From: Idiomarina sp. A28L
GTDB lineage: Bacteria > Pseudomonadota > Gammaproteobacteria > Enterobacterales > Alteromonadaceae
DNA: 64,000 bases
Assembly: GCF_000218785.1 (NCBI RefSeq)
Contig: NZ_AFPO01000007.1
Coordinates: 186,001-250,000 of the forward strand
Direction: 5' to 3'
Numbering within the stretch: position 1 is the stretch's first letter; the number at the start of each line of letters is the position of its first letter. Below, in pieces: positions 44,029 to 52,541 of the stretch. The notes under the pieces are model-generated. The model worked only from the letters and a program-made list of their open reading frames with translations, searched no databases and was not told the origin of the DNA. The position numbers were made by a program, and so were the translations under genes.

Positions 44029-44223
44029 ATGGAAGTGGATGTTTTTAGAAGAATCACGGAGTTAGCGTGGTACACATATGATGAATTGGTGGAGAAAAAA
44101 GACCGATTCCCGATTTACATAAAAGATATTATGGAAACCCTCGGTGGTAAGGATAGCGAAGAATTTTTCATTTCTCTTCTAAGTCATTGCTCAAGTGCCG
44201 ATGTTGAAAAGAGAGTTCAATAA
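44029..44223 (+). CDS. Hypothetical protein or C-terminal fragment, 64 residues
   Basis: The frame starts MEVDVFRRITELAWYTYDEL and is helical and acidic. It is open for 15 more codons upstream (through DRLTNEYLAQL) without a start codon, so it may be the tail of a larger decayed protein rather than a complete gene. No family was recognised and no Shine-Dalgarno is clear. Confidence 0.35.
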   Translation: MEVDVFRRITELAWYTYDELVEKKDRFPIYIKDIMETLGGKDSEEFFISLLSHCSSADVEKRVQ

Positions 44224-44254
44224 ATCAAAATAAATTACTCAGGACGTTATTAGT

Positions 44255-44527
44255 ATGAAGCTTTATTCTTACGCCAAAGGGCTTTTGTTTTTAGTAACCA
44301 TTGGCGTTGCTGTTACGTTGTTTTTCGCGCTGTTCTTTTGGCTACCCTCATATCTGCTAATACTCGGTATTTTAAAGCTGGTGAACTGGCTTATCATCGA
44401 TGTTAACTTCGCCTCGCTTGGAATAAAAATATTCCTGCACGGCACCGCGTTTATCTTAATGCTGCTGTTTTTTGCACTCGCCGCTCTCGATTCGGTGCTG
44501 AGCGGCGATGTGAATATTAAGCGTTAA
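44255..44527 (+). CDS. Small membrane protein, 90 residues
   Basis: Two to three hydrophobic helices (about residues 8-42 and 50-80) are followed by a short basic end. No family was recognised. AGGACG lies about a dozen bases upstream of the ATG. It lies at the right edge of the AT-rich island, where base composition returns towards the chromosomal average. Confidence 0.55.
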   Translation: MKLYSYAKGLLFLVTIGVAVTLFFALFFWLPSYLLILGILKLVNWLIIDVNFASLGIKIFLHGTAFILMLLFFALAALDSVLSGDVNIKR

Positions 44528-44626
44528 TATAATCTTGTATCTCCATACACTTCCTACGCAATAACCGGTCTAATTTGTGCCTTAATACGTAATAACATGA
44601 TTATTATTCACATTGAGGCATAGCTT

Positions 44627-45262
44627 GTGAAAAAACTTTCGTTATTTAGTATTTTGGCTGCTCTAATCGTGTGTAATTCGGGGGTGGCGATGGCTACAGA
44701 AGAACCGAAATATGATGTCCTTGATCGGCACGGCAATATCGAATTGCGCTTATATCAGCCGATGCTAGTTGCGGAAACGTGGGTAGATGGCTCTATGAAT
44801 GAAGCTTCTGGCAGAGGCTTCCGGGTGCTGGCTGATTTTATTTTTGGTAATAATAGAGCGGCTACGGGCGTTGGCCAAGAAATAGCCATGACGGCACCGG
44901 TAACTATGCAACCTCCCGCAGAAGAAATAGCCATGACTTCGCCGGTAACGATGGAACAGAAAGATAACCGCTGGCGAGTGCACTTTGTTATGCCGAGCGA
45001 ATACACATATGAAACACTGCCGAAGCCAAACAACCCGCAAGTAAATATTCGACAAGTTCCTGCCACAAACTACGCTGTAGTATCGTTTTCAGGCCTTGCC
45101 GGAGAGAGTAAAACTGCACAAATTGCTGCGGAATTAATCACTTGGATGGAAGCCAATGGGCTAACCCCGATAGCAAGCCCGCATGTGGCTCGGTATGACC
45201 CGCCATGGCGCTTACCATTTATGCGCCGCAATGAAGTAATGGTAGCTTACCAACCGGATTGA
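44627..45262 (+). CDS. SOUL heme-binding family protein, exported
   Basis: This 211-residue protein has a GTG start and a Sec signal peptide ending in VAMAT. The SOUL/HBP domain is shown by YDVLDRHGNIELRLY, the repeated motif IAMTAPVTM / IAMTSPVTM, the YAVVSFSGLAGE strand and the C-terminal RYDPPWRLPFMRRNEV. SOUL proteins bind tetrapyrroles in some cases; the bacterial periplasmic members have no settled role. GAGGCA precedes the start. Confidence 0.85.
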   Translation: MKKLSLFSILAALIVCNSGVAMATEEPKYDVLDRHGNIELRLYQPMLVAETWVDGSMNEASGRGFRVLADFIFGNNRAATGVGQEIAMTAPVTMQPPAEEIAMTSPVTMEQKDNRWRVHFVMPSEYTYETLPKPNNPQVNIRQVPATNYAVVSFSGLAGESKTAQIAAELITWMEANGLTPIASPHVARYDPPWRLPFMRRNEVMVAYQPD

Positions 45263-45355
45263 AGTGACACGGGTTTAGTGATTGCGCAATAACTTCCCAT
45301 GCTGGGTTAGATATTGCGCATAATAATTGGAAACAACCCTATAAGCTTATTGGCG

Positions 45356-46219
45356 TTACGCTAACTTATCCTCGGTGCGTAGCTCAAAATCACTGGCATC
45401 GTGGCGTTCATGTAACTGCTCGTGTGCTTCACCCCAAGCGCGGTTCACTATGCGGCCGCGCTTTACTGCTGGGCGTGCGGCAATTTCATCGGCCCAACGC
45501 AGCACATTTTTATAGGTGTGCGCTTCAATAAATTCCGCCGCTTCATACACTTCGTTCTTAACTAAGGCGCCATACCAAGGCCAAATGGCCATATCGGCGA
45601 TGGTGTATTCGTTACCAGCGATAAAACGGTTATTGGCTAACTGTTTATCGAGCACATCTAACTGGCGCTTAACTTCCATGGTGTATCGATCAATTGCGTA
45701 TTCAAACTTTTCTGGAGCGTAGGCGTAGAAATGGCCAAAACCGCCCCCTAACAAGGGCGCGCTGCCCATTTGCCAGAATAACCAATTCATACACTCTGTG
45801 CGTTGAGCAGGTGCTGCTGGAATAAACTTACCGAATTTCTCGGCCAAATAAAGCAAGATTGAACCCGATTCAAATAAGCGTGTTGGTGGCGTGGTGGTGT
45901 TATCGAGTAGCGCTGGAATTTTAGAATTTGGGTTTACTTCAACAAAGCCAGAGCTAAATTGCTCGCCGTCCATAATGTTTACCAACCAGGCATCGTATTC
46001 AGCTTCACTAAAACCAGCCTCGAGCAGCTCCTCGAGCAGAATCGTTACTTTCACTCCATTCGGGGTAGCGAGTGAATAGAGTTGAAACGGATGCTTACCC
46101 TGCTGTAAATCTTCTTCAAACGTAGCGCCGGCAATGGGGCGGTTAATATTGGCGAACTTACCACCGCTTTCTTGGTTCCACTGCCATACTTTTTGGGGGG
46201 TGTAGGGCTTATTCGGCAT
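45356..46219 (-). CDS. yghU: Glutathione S-transferase-like disulfide-bond reductase YghU
   Basis: This 287-residue protein is very similar to E. coli YghU (288), a glutathione-binding disulfide reductase of the nu-class GSTs. Shared blocks include GGKFANINRP, LATPNGVKVTILLEELL, SSGFVEVNPNSKIPAL, FESGSILLYLAEKFG, GGGFGHFYAYAPEKFEYA and the C-terminal ERHDASDFELRTEDK. It is a single gene with a 12-bp tandem repeat just upstream. Confidence 0.93.
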   Translation of the reverse strand: MPNKPYTPQKVWQWNQESGGKFANINRPIAGATFEEDLQQGKHPFQLYSLATPNGVKVTILLEELLEAGFSEAEYDAWLVNIMDGEQFSSGFVEVNPNSKIPALLDNTTTPPTRLFESGSILLYLAEKFGKFIPAAPAQRTECMNWLFWQMGSAPLLGGGFGHFYAYAPEKFEYAIDRYTMEVKRQLDVLDKQLANNRFIAGNEYTIADMAIWPWYGALVKNEVYEAAEFIEAHTYKNVLRWADEIAARPAVKRGRIVNRAWGEAHEQLHERHDASDFELRTEDKLA

Positions 46220-46256
46220 AGTGAACCTCGCTTATGTTAAACTAAAAACAATCATT

Positions 46257-46340
46257 ACATAGTTCGTTATATAGTTCATTACATAGCTCACTACGTAACT
46301 CACTACGTAACGAGCTATGTAACTCACTACGTAAGCAACC
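46257..46340. repeat. 12-bp tandem repeat between yghU and the zinc-ribbon gene
   Basis: Seven contiguous, degenerate 12-mers are present: ACATAGTTCGTT, ATATAGTTCATT, ACATAGCTCACT, ACGTAACTCACT, ACGTAACGAGCT, ATGTAACTCACT, ACGTAAGCAACC. The core is ACGTAACTCACT. The block fills most of the intergenic space between two divergent genes, so it overlaps their likely promoters. No spacers of unique sequence separate the units, which rules out CRISPR. Confidence 0.8.
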
Positions 46341-46374
46341 ATTACGCACCTTTTGGGAAATTAGTTGTATTTGT

Positions 46375-46626
46375 ATGGCAAAACCACGGAAAAAACTACC
46401 CGCTCGCGCTGTGGACATCTTTTGCGCCAACTGCAAAACCAAACTATTCAAATATCGTAAGGGTGGGAAAGGCGCGCTCATTAAATGCTTTGTTGAACGC
46501 ATCACTGAAGATTTCACAACAACACCCTGCCATTGTCCCCATTGTGAACAAGAATTTGCTCGCGAAACCATGATTCGAGGCACCCCCGCGTACAAAATTA
46601 TCGGTGGTAAAGTTACCCATAAGTAA
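46375..46626 (+). CDS. Small zinc-ribbon protein, 83 residues
   Basis: Two Cys pairs (FCANC at about 16-20 and CHCPHC at about 52-57) form a likely zinc ribbon, with a basic N-terminus (MAKPRKKLPARAV) and YRKGGKGALIKC between. The family name is not known to me, but it looks like a conserved nucleic-acid or protein-binding ribbon. The antisense frame here is a shadow. Confidence 0.68.
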   Translation: MAKPRKKLPARAVDIFCANCKTKLFKYRKGGKGALIKCFVERITEDFTTTPCHCPHCEQEFARETMIRGTPAYKIIGGKVTHK

Positions 46627-46738
46627 GCAACATTTAGAAACAAAAAATTCGTGGCATTAGTATGGTTAGCGAGGTTTAATAGCGGCCGAAAATAATAGCG
46701 TACCTGCTCGATTGATGTTGCTGTAGAGGTAAAACAGT

Positions 46739-47155
46739 ATGATTAGCCGCATAAAAAGATTCCCGCGCCGTTACCGTGCTCTCGTATTATTACTTTTAGT
46801 TATCCTTACCTACCTTTTGCTCGGTAGCGAAATGCTGCGCTATTTAGGTATGTGGACACTGATCCTCTTTTTGTTATTTCCAGAAATGATGAGCCACAAA
46901 ATACCTGCCGATAAAACCAAAGATATGCTGGGCTTACTCTCCCGCGAAGAAGATCGGCTGCGAGTGGGTATGGAGCAGGTAGCTATCAGCATAGTTAGAA
47001 AAGTAGCGATTGATGAATACGATAATCGCTACGGTATCATTTCATTCCCCTATACCAACAAAATCAGCGCCAGCTATTACTTTCCTATTGAACAGCTTCC
47101 GGCAGTGTGTGCTTGGTTTAAAGAAAATGCACCAGAGCTAGAGATAGTTCGTTAA
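46739..47155 (+). CDS. Inner-membrane protein of unknown function, 138 residues
   Basis: A very basic N-terminus (MISRIKRFPRRYRA) leads into two hydrophobic helices (about 14-28 and 33-48). A soluble domain of about 85 residues containing YGIISFPYTNKISASYYFP follows. No family was recognised. It starts 112 bp after the zinc-ribbon gene in the same direction. Confidence 0.58.
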   Translation: MISRIKRFPRRYRALVLLLLVILTYLLLGSEMLRYLGMWTLILFLLFPEMMSHKIPADKTKDMLGLLSREEDRLRVGMEQVAISIVRKVAIDEYDNRYGIISFPYTNKISASYYFPIEQLPAVCAWFKENAPELEIVR

Positions 47156-47162
47156 CGTTTAA

Positions 47163-48143
47163 TCAGAGTGGAAGCGCCATTAGTCTATTTCTATAGTTTG
47201 AGTTGTGGCGTTCGAGAAGCGCATTCATTTCGTTCATCGCGGTTTCGGGATCAATATCGAATAGCTCTACAGCAAGCGCAAGCGGTGTGTTGCCTGCTTC
47301 GAGCTGAGCGCGCCAATCATAATCATCAGGCGAATACTCGTTTAATATGTCTACAAGAAAAGCGCCCGTAGCGTAAGCCGACGTGCGAACATGGTTGCTG
47401 TTTTCAAATCGAGCCTGAAAATGGCGAAGAAAATCGCCCAGCTGGTTACGAGAATGTTCAGCGTAAGCGGCCTGAATACCAACCCAATGCGCGGTACCCT
47501 CAAGATGCTCGAAACTCGCCAATAACTCGCCAATTTCGGGGGCTATGGCATGCTGAAACGCAACTCGAAAGGTAAGCCAATCTCTCACCAGCTCTTCACC
47601 CTGCTCTGCATGCGCTTTTTGCGCTAAAGAAAACTGAAAGCGCAGCAAACCTCGAACCGTAGGCTCACTAAAGTAACTGGGCTCTAAAAATGAAGAGGCA
47701 TGTAAATTATTAAAATGCAGGCTTTGATAACCATGAAATGCTTCGTGCAGCAACGTATCTATTACCTCGCTGTTCAAATCATGAATGCGCACGGCAGTAG
47801 CTAATTGATTATTAGGTAATGGGTAATTAATAAAGTATGCAAAGTCGGTAGTATTCGGTAGGCGCTCGGTATAGTAGTAATAATTGCTATGCTTAGCCTC
47901 GTAGCCGGGAAGCGGTTCATCGGTGGTAAACAGCAACGTTTCACCAACAGTATTGAATACTATGAAGGGCTGATTTTCCGGCCAAAAGCCCGGCCATATT
48001 TGCGCCAGCCACGGCGATTTACTCCGAATTTTTTCCGCTTCTTGGCGCAGCTCTTCCGCTTGCTTGGGCAGTTCAACGGCGAATAGAGAACCATGAAATA
48101 AAAGCATAGCGGCCGCTAAAGAGGAAAATAGGATTGATTTCAA
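47163..48143 (-). CDS. Exported HExxH-type putative metallopeptidase
   Basis: This 326-residue protein has a Sec signal peptide (cleavage after LFA). The helix LLHEAFHGYQSLHF contains HEAFH (His 133, Glu 134, His 137), the zinc-binding signature of gluzincin-type peptidases. EHLEGTAHWVG about 80 residues later offers Glu 215 as a third ligand. No named family was recognised. It is read convergently with the 138-residue membrane protein gene, seven bases apart. Confidence 0.68.
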   Translation of the reverse strand: MKSILFSSLAAAMLLFHGSLFAVELPKQAEELRQEAEKIRSKSPWLAQIWPGFWPENQPFIVFNTVGETLLFTTDEPLPGYEAKHSNYYYYTERLPNTTDFAYFINYPLPNNQLATAVRIHDLNSEVIDTLLHEAFHGYQSLHFNNLHASSFLEPSYFSEPTVRGLLRFQFSLAQKAHAEQGEELVRDWLTFRVAFQHAIAPEIGELLASFEHLEGTAHWVGIQAAYAEHSRNQLGDFLRHFQARFENSNHVRTSAYATGAFLVDILNEYSPDDYDWRAQLEAGNTPLALAVELFDIDPETAMNEMNALLERHNSNYRNRLMALPL

Positions 48144-48333
48144 AGCGAGGCCCCAAAAGTTAATGGCAACGAGTTATAAAGCTTAATGTAGCTTGGGTTT
48201 TCGAACACTTCATGTAGGAAATTGTAAGGAAATGTATGCGCAATGTTTACGCAAAGGACATAATGCACCCTTCCATTAACAGTTGCTAATATAACTGAGT
48301 ACGTTATGCTTTCAGTAACGGAACAAACGAGGT

Positions 48334-48720
48334 ATGACAATGAAAAACGCATTAGATTTAGTGGCGGAAGCTAAAAGTAAAATCAATGAAGTATCGGTAA
48401 CCGATGCGCCAAGCGAGATACAAAAAGCAGATGTGTTGATTGATGTGCGCGAGCCGGATGAATTTCGCGCTGGGCATATTGCTGGGGCAATAAATATTCC
48501 GCGCGGTATGCTTGAATTTAAACTGAGTGGAACGCCGGAGCTGCAAGATCGCGATAAACATATTGTGCTGTATTGCAAAACGAGTGGCCGCGGTGCTTTA
48601 TCTACAGTGGCGCTTCAGGATATGGGATACATAAAGGTAAGCTCAATCGCAGGTGGCTTAGATGCGTGGATAGAGGCTGGCAAGCCCACAGTAAAAGCAG
48701 ACCTGCCAGATTTTGGTTAA
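48334..48720 (+). CDS. Rhodanese-like domain protein
   Basis: This 128-residue single-domain sulfurtransferase has ADVLIDVREPDEFRAGHIAGAINIPRG, and the active-site loop YCKTSGRGAL places the catalytic Cys near residue 82. The C-terminal IAGGLDAWIEAGKP is typical. It has no signal peptide. A second ATG lies two codons in. It converges with an FMN reductase gene. Confidence 0.9.
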   Translation: MTMKNALDLVAEAKSKINEVSVTDAPSEIQKADVLIDVREPDEFRAGHIAGAINIPRGMLEFKLSGTPELQDRDKHIVLYCKTSGRGALSTVALQDMGYIKVSSIAGGLDAWIEAGKPTVKADLPDFG

Positions 48721-48728
48721 GTAGAACA

Positions 48729-49310
48729 TTAGAAATCGATAACTTGCTGCACAACGCTCTTGATTTGTTTAATGTGCGCATCTTCTTTTAATGCGCCATT
48801 ATCATCGAAGGCCTCGTGGGCTTTCCCAAGTGCAAACTGCGCTGGCGCCACCCACAGGCTTAGTTTTGCCAGTTCATCGCGTAGCTGCAGCAATGAGCGT
48901 AAGCCGCCTAATGCGCCCGGTGAAGCGGAAACAATACCCACCACTTTGCCTTTAAATAGTTCAATACCAGAATCACCACTGGCTTGCTCACGGGTGAGCC
49001 AATCAAGGGTGTTTTTTACCAGCGCAGGAACGGCACCGTTGTATTCCGGTGTGCTGATTAGCAAGCCATCGTGGCGCGCTAGAATGTTTTGTAGCTCACG
49101 TACTTTCGCAGGCATACCTTCTTCTTCAATATCGCCATTGTAGATTGGCAATGGAAAATCATTTAAATCAAGTAAGGTAACTTCCGCGCCAGCCTTCTCG
49201 GCTTCTTTTACAACACAGGTAATGAGCTTCTTGTTGAACGAACCGGCTCTTAGGCTGCCAGCAAAGGCTAAAAGCTTTTTGGGTTGTTTATTCGAATGCT
49301 TATCTGCCAT
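48729..49310 (-). CDS. NADPH-dependent FMN reductase family protein
   Basis: This 193-residue flavodoxin-fold oxidoreductase shows the FMN phosphate loop GSLRAGSFNKKL and the flavin-contact STPEYNGAVPALVKNTLDWLTR, which are diagnostic of the SsuE/YieF/ArsH-like group. Likely activities are quinone or FMN reduction, protecting against redox stress. Pirin is encoded 76 bp upstream on the same strand, a frequent quinone-related neighbour. Confidence 0.9.
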   Translation of the reverse strand: MADKHSNKQPKKLLAFAGSLRAGSFNKKLITCVVKEAEKAGAEVTLLDLNDFPLPIYNGDIEEEGMPAKVRELQNILARHDGLLISTPEYNGAVPALVKNTLDWLTREQASGDSGIELFKGKVVGIVSASPGALGGLRSLLQLRDELAKLSLWVAPAQFALGKAHEAFDDNGALKEDAHIKQIKSVVQQVIDF

Positions 49311-49386
49311 GAATTACTCCTTCGGTTACTTAAAACGAATGCTGTTCTGATCTACGCAAAGCGTGTGGTTATTGTTCATAATTTGA

Positions 49387-50319
49387 TTAGCGCCAAGGCA
49401 CCTCCGGCCCGAGCATACGCGGTGCATTGGGGGTTTCTATACCCCCAAAACGTTCAGCTTCAGCGTGCCAATCTTGTTGCGCTTTGCTGATGTATTCTTT
49501 GCTGTGGCCCACGTAGTTCCACCAAATAGTAACGTTTTCCGCAAAGGGTTCCCCACCGATGAGGAGTATCCGTGAGCCTTTTTTGGCATTAAGCGTAAGA
49601 TTGGTGTAGCCGCAACACAGAACGCAAAGCTCATCTTGCTCATAGTATTGATCACCAAGTTCAAAGCCACCTTCGAGCGCCAGCACGCCATATTCAAAGC
49701 CACGTTCCAGCTCTAAAGTTAAGCTCGCATTCTCAATAAATTGAAAATCTACCCCTACGATCGGCGAGAAGCATAGAGTTGGCGCTTCATGCCCTGCATA
49801 GGTGCCAATCAAAACGGTGCCAGACACCGATTTCTGGGTGAAGGTTGGGAGGTTTGGGTAGTGATCAAAGCGTGGGGCAATATCGGCCTTATCTTCCGGC
49901 AGGGCTATCCAAAGTTGCGCGGCGTGTAATTCTCGCGCTTCCCCTTTGGTAAACTGAGAAGATTCGGTGTGGCTAATGCCGTGGCCGGCCGTCATTAAAT
50001 TTACTTGCCCCGGCTTTATGATTTGCTCTGAGCCTACGCTATCGCGGTGCAATATTGTTCCGGCCAACATCCAAGTAAAGGTTTGCAAGCAGGTATGGGG
50101 GTGCGGCCCTACTTGCATACCAGCAGAATCTTCGCTGAATTGCACCGGCCCTGCATGATCGAGAAAACACCAGGGGCCTATCATGCGTTGTGCTTTCGTG
50201 GGCAACGCACGGGTTACCGGAATACCGCCTACATCTGATATACGCGATTGAATTCGCTTACTTTTGCTTGCCGCTCCGGTGGTTGTGTAGCTTTGATTAT
50301 CGTTTTCATGATTGCTCAT
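49387..50319 (-). CDS. Pirin family protein
   Basis: This 310-residue bicupin has metal-site motifs in the N-terminal cupin (GPHPHTCLQTFTWMLAG and AGHGISHTE), giving the His3-Glu ligand set. Pirins bind iron, and some act as quercetinases. The remaining motif HAAQLWIALP is typical. It lies four bases after the AI-2E transporter gene end in the minus direction, and the FMN reductase gene follows. Confidence 0.9.
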   Translation of the reverse strand: MSNHENDNQSYTTTGAASKSKRIQSRISDVGGIPVTRALPTKAQRMIGPWCFLDHAGPVQFSEDSAGMQVGPHPHTCLQTFTWMLAGTILHRDSVGSEQIIKPGQVNLMTAGHGISHTESSQFTKGEARELHAAQLWIALPEDKADIAPRFDHYPNLPTFTQKSVSGTVLIGTYAGHEAPTLCFSPIVGVDFQFIENASLTLELERGFEYGVLALEGGFELGDQYYEQDELCVLCCGYTNLTLNAKKGSRILLIGGEPFAENVTIWWNYVGHSKEYISKAQQDWHAEAERFGGIETPNAPRMLGPEVPWR

Positions 50320-50323
50320 AACG

Positions 50324-51451
50324 TTAACCTTCTTGTGCTTGTTTCTTTGCTTTAGGGCTATGTGGCGATAGTTGCTCGGATTTCGAGAGCACTTTGTAAA
50401 CGCCCTGCATACTTGGAATATGGCTCACGATTACCATGATCACCGTCATCAACGGTACCGCAATAAACACACCTATGGGGCCCCATAACCAACCCCAAAA
50501 GAATATGGAGACAAAAATAATCACCGGGTTTACCGCTAAGCGCATGCCATGGATATAAGGTTCAAGGAAGAAGCCCACCAAGGTGCTAATAATCATGAAG
50601 CTTGCAGGCACGATGGCAATCATCCAAAGCTCATCGAAGCTCGCTACCGAAACAATAGTGAGCATGGTAAAGGCAATCATTACGCCAAGGTATGGAATAA
50701 AGCGCGTAAGCGCCACTACAACACCCCACACAAACGGAGTGGGCAAGCCCACCAACCAAGCAATTAAACCAATAGCGGCACCGATTGCCGTATTGGTGAG
50801 GGTAATTACACCCAAGTAGCGCGCTATTTGTTCTTGGCCGCTGCGAACAATGCGCATCATAATCGCCTTTTTGCGGCGCGATAGTTGCGCAGCTAGGTTT
50901 AGCAGCATGCGATCGCCACTGACAAGCAGAAAATAGGTGAGCGCCAATGCCAAAGTTACACCGGCAATCGTTTGATAGGCCCCTTCCGCTAACTGGCTGC
51001 GCCAAGATTCCGTTTGCAACACAACCGTTTGCGTTGTTTCTCCCTCCTCGTCGCCCATTTCTCTATTTAACTGTTCTTCTAACTGCTTGGCGGTGCTGGT
51101 GAGTTGTTCGATACGTTGCTGAACTTCGCTTTCGCCGACAAAGAGCTCTGATACCGTAGCCGGGGCACGCTCAGCCCATTGCAGTATGGGCCCGCTCATG
51201 GCCGCGCCAATACCAATAATGCCGCCAATCAGGCCAAGCAATAAAACTAATGCAGAAATGGCTTTAGGAATTCCGAACCGCTTAAACATACCTTCAACTG
51301 CGGGCGAAAATAACAAGGTTACCAATAGCGCCAAAACGATAGGTAAAACCACTTCATGCGCCAGATAAAAGGTATATAAAATGGCAAGAATAAATAGGCC
51401 ATATATCGGTGTTGAAAGGTCGGCAATATTGCTTTTTCGTTCCTTACTCAT
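50324..51451 (-). CDS. AI-2E family transporter (PerM/UPF0118 type)
   Basis: This 375-residue membrane protein has about eight hydrophobic segments. The extended coiled segment (EVQQRIEQLTSTAKQLEEQL) after the third helix is typical of the family. The conserved region LVGLPTPFVWGVVVALTRFIPYLGVMIA is seen. Some members export autoinducer-2 and others act as Na+/H+ antiporters; the role here is open. Confidence 0.87.
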   Translation of the reverse strand: MSKERKSNIADLSTPIYGLFILAILYTFYLAHEVVLPIVLALLVTLLFSPAVEGMFKRFGIPKAISALVLLLGLIGGIIGIGAAMSGPILQWAERAPATVSELFVGESEVQQRIEQLTSTAKQLEEQLNREMGDEEGETTQTVVLQTESWRSQLAEGAYQTIAGVTLALALTYFLLVSGDRMLLNLAAQLSRRKKAIMMRIVRSGQEQIARYLGVITLTNTAIGAAIGLIAWLVGLPTPFVWGVVVALTRFIPYLGVMIAFTMLTIVSVASFDELWMIAIVPASFMIISTLVGFFLEPYIHGMRLAVNPVIIFVSIFFWGWLWGPIGVFIAVPLMTVIMVIVSHIPSMQGVYKVLSKSEQLSPHSPKAKKQAQEG

Positions 51452-51687
51452 GCAATGGCTCCATTCATATATGAGCGAATTCGGTAATATATAAACTATA
51501 GAGCATTGAAAACCTCGGTAAAGCCTTTATTTTAGACGCTTTTAGCGCGTGGCGGCTTTCTGGCATATGCCAGTTTGCTGCCTGGCAGGTGTTTGTCGGC
51601 GTATTTTGCGCGATATAGCGTTGTAATGGGTGCATGGTGATTGGCACCAGAAACAACTTGAATATCGTTAAATTTATGGAGAACATG

Positions 51688-52173
51688 ATGAACACTAATG
51701 ATAAACACAATGCTGAACAGCAAAATACGCAAAAGGAAACCCGCATAATGCCAGGTAGTTCATTTGAATTACGTAAAGGAGGCAACTTCTACTTTGATGT
51801 AAACGGGTGTCAAGTGCGCGTTTGGTTTGCCAGTTTTTCAGGCAAGCAAGAAGTTTACGTTGAGGATACCTTAGTTTCGAGTAGTCGATCTTGGCGCAAG
51901 ATGGTTACTCATAATTTTGAAGTTGCAGGCCAGCCTTATAAATTGCTCGTTGGTATTCATAATTGGAGTGATGCTTCTAAAGGATTTTATCTCGCTGAGC
52001 TTTATCATAATGAAAAATTAATTGATAAAGATGAAATATTGATGTTTGAGGATGCAAGGAACGGAGCACCGTTTAGTTGGCGTAAATTTGCGATTGGCAT
52101 TGCTCCTTGGCTCATCGGTGGGTTCATTTTTGGTTTTTTCACAACCAAGTTTATTTTTTCTCTATTTTCGTGA
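51688..52173 (+). CDS. Hypothetical protein with C-terminal membrane helix, partner of an XRE regulator
   Basis: GGAG lies six bases before the ATG at 51688 (a second ATG is at 51685), giving about 161 residues. An upstream frame to 51634 has no start signal. A beta-rich soluble domain (NFYFDVNGCQVRVWFASFSG, then KQEVYVEDTLVSSSRSWRK and VAGQPYKLLVGIHNW) precedes a C-terminal helix (WLIGGFIFGFFTTKFIFSLF). The membrane-anchored HTH gene follows after nine bases, so the two probably act together. No family was recognised. Confidence 0.62.
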   Translation: MNTNDKHNAEQQNTQKETRIMPGSSFELRKGGNFYFDVNGCQVRVWFASFSGKQEVYVEDTLVSSSRSWRKMVTHNFEVAGQPYKLLVGIHNWSDASKGFYLAELYHNEKLIDKDEILMFEDARNGAPFSWRKFAIGIAPWLIGGFIFGFFTTKFIFSLFS

Positions 52174-52182
52174 GGAGGCACC

Positions 52183-52491
52183 ATGATTATTGATGCTTCC
52201 AAAATTCGTGAAGCCCGCCTTGCTAAAGGCTGGACCCAGCAACAATTAGGTGATGTAAGTACACTGAGCTTGCGCACGATTCAGCGCATCGAAAGCCAGG
52301 GGCAAGGCTCTATGGAAACTTGTAATGCATTATGTGCTGTTCTGGAATTAGAACGTGCCGAGGTAATGGTTGCTTCCCGAGCCCAAGGGAATGTGAAGAG
52401 CTCGATAAAGGTGTGGGTGATTACAGGAACTTTGTTGGGCGGCTTCCTTGCTGGCGTAGTGTTCACCCTAATCATTACTTATTTTTCGTAA
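52183..52491 (+). CDS. Membrane-anchored XRE-family transcriptional regulator
   Basis: This 102-residue protein has an N-terminal Cro/CI HTH (KIREARLAKGWTQQQLGDVS, then LSLRTIQRIESQG) and a single C-terminal membrane helix (WVITGTLLGGFLAGVVFTLI). A strong GAGGAGG precedes the ATG. An HTH tethered to the inner membrane suggests signal input from the membrane, perhaps from the preceding gene product. No target site was identified. Confidence 0.75.
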   Translation: MIIDASKIREARLAKGWTQQQLGDVSTLSLRTIQRIESQGQGSMETCNALCAVLELERAEVMVASRAQGNVKSSIKVWVITGTLLGGFLAGVVFTLIITYFS

Positions 52492-52541
52492 GCTTTTACT
52501 CGCACCTAGTAGAGAGCTCTTTGGCAAAAAAACATGGGCTA

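Noticed and set aside
46257-46340. CRISPR array
   Set aside because: The 12-mers are contiguous with no unique spacers, and no cas genes are present.
46242-46643. Minus-strand 133-codon frame over the tandem repeat and the zinc-ribbon gene
   Set aside because: It is antisense to a gene with clear Cys pairs, and its repetitive C-terminus simply reads through the 12-bp repeat.
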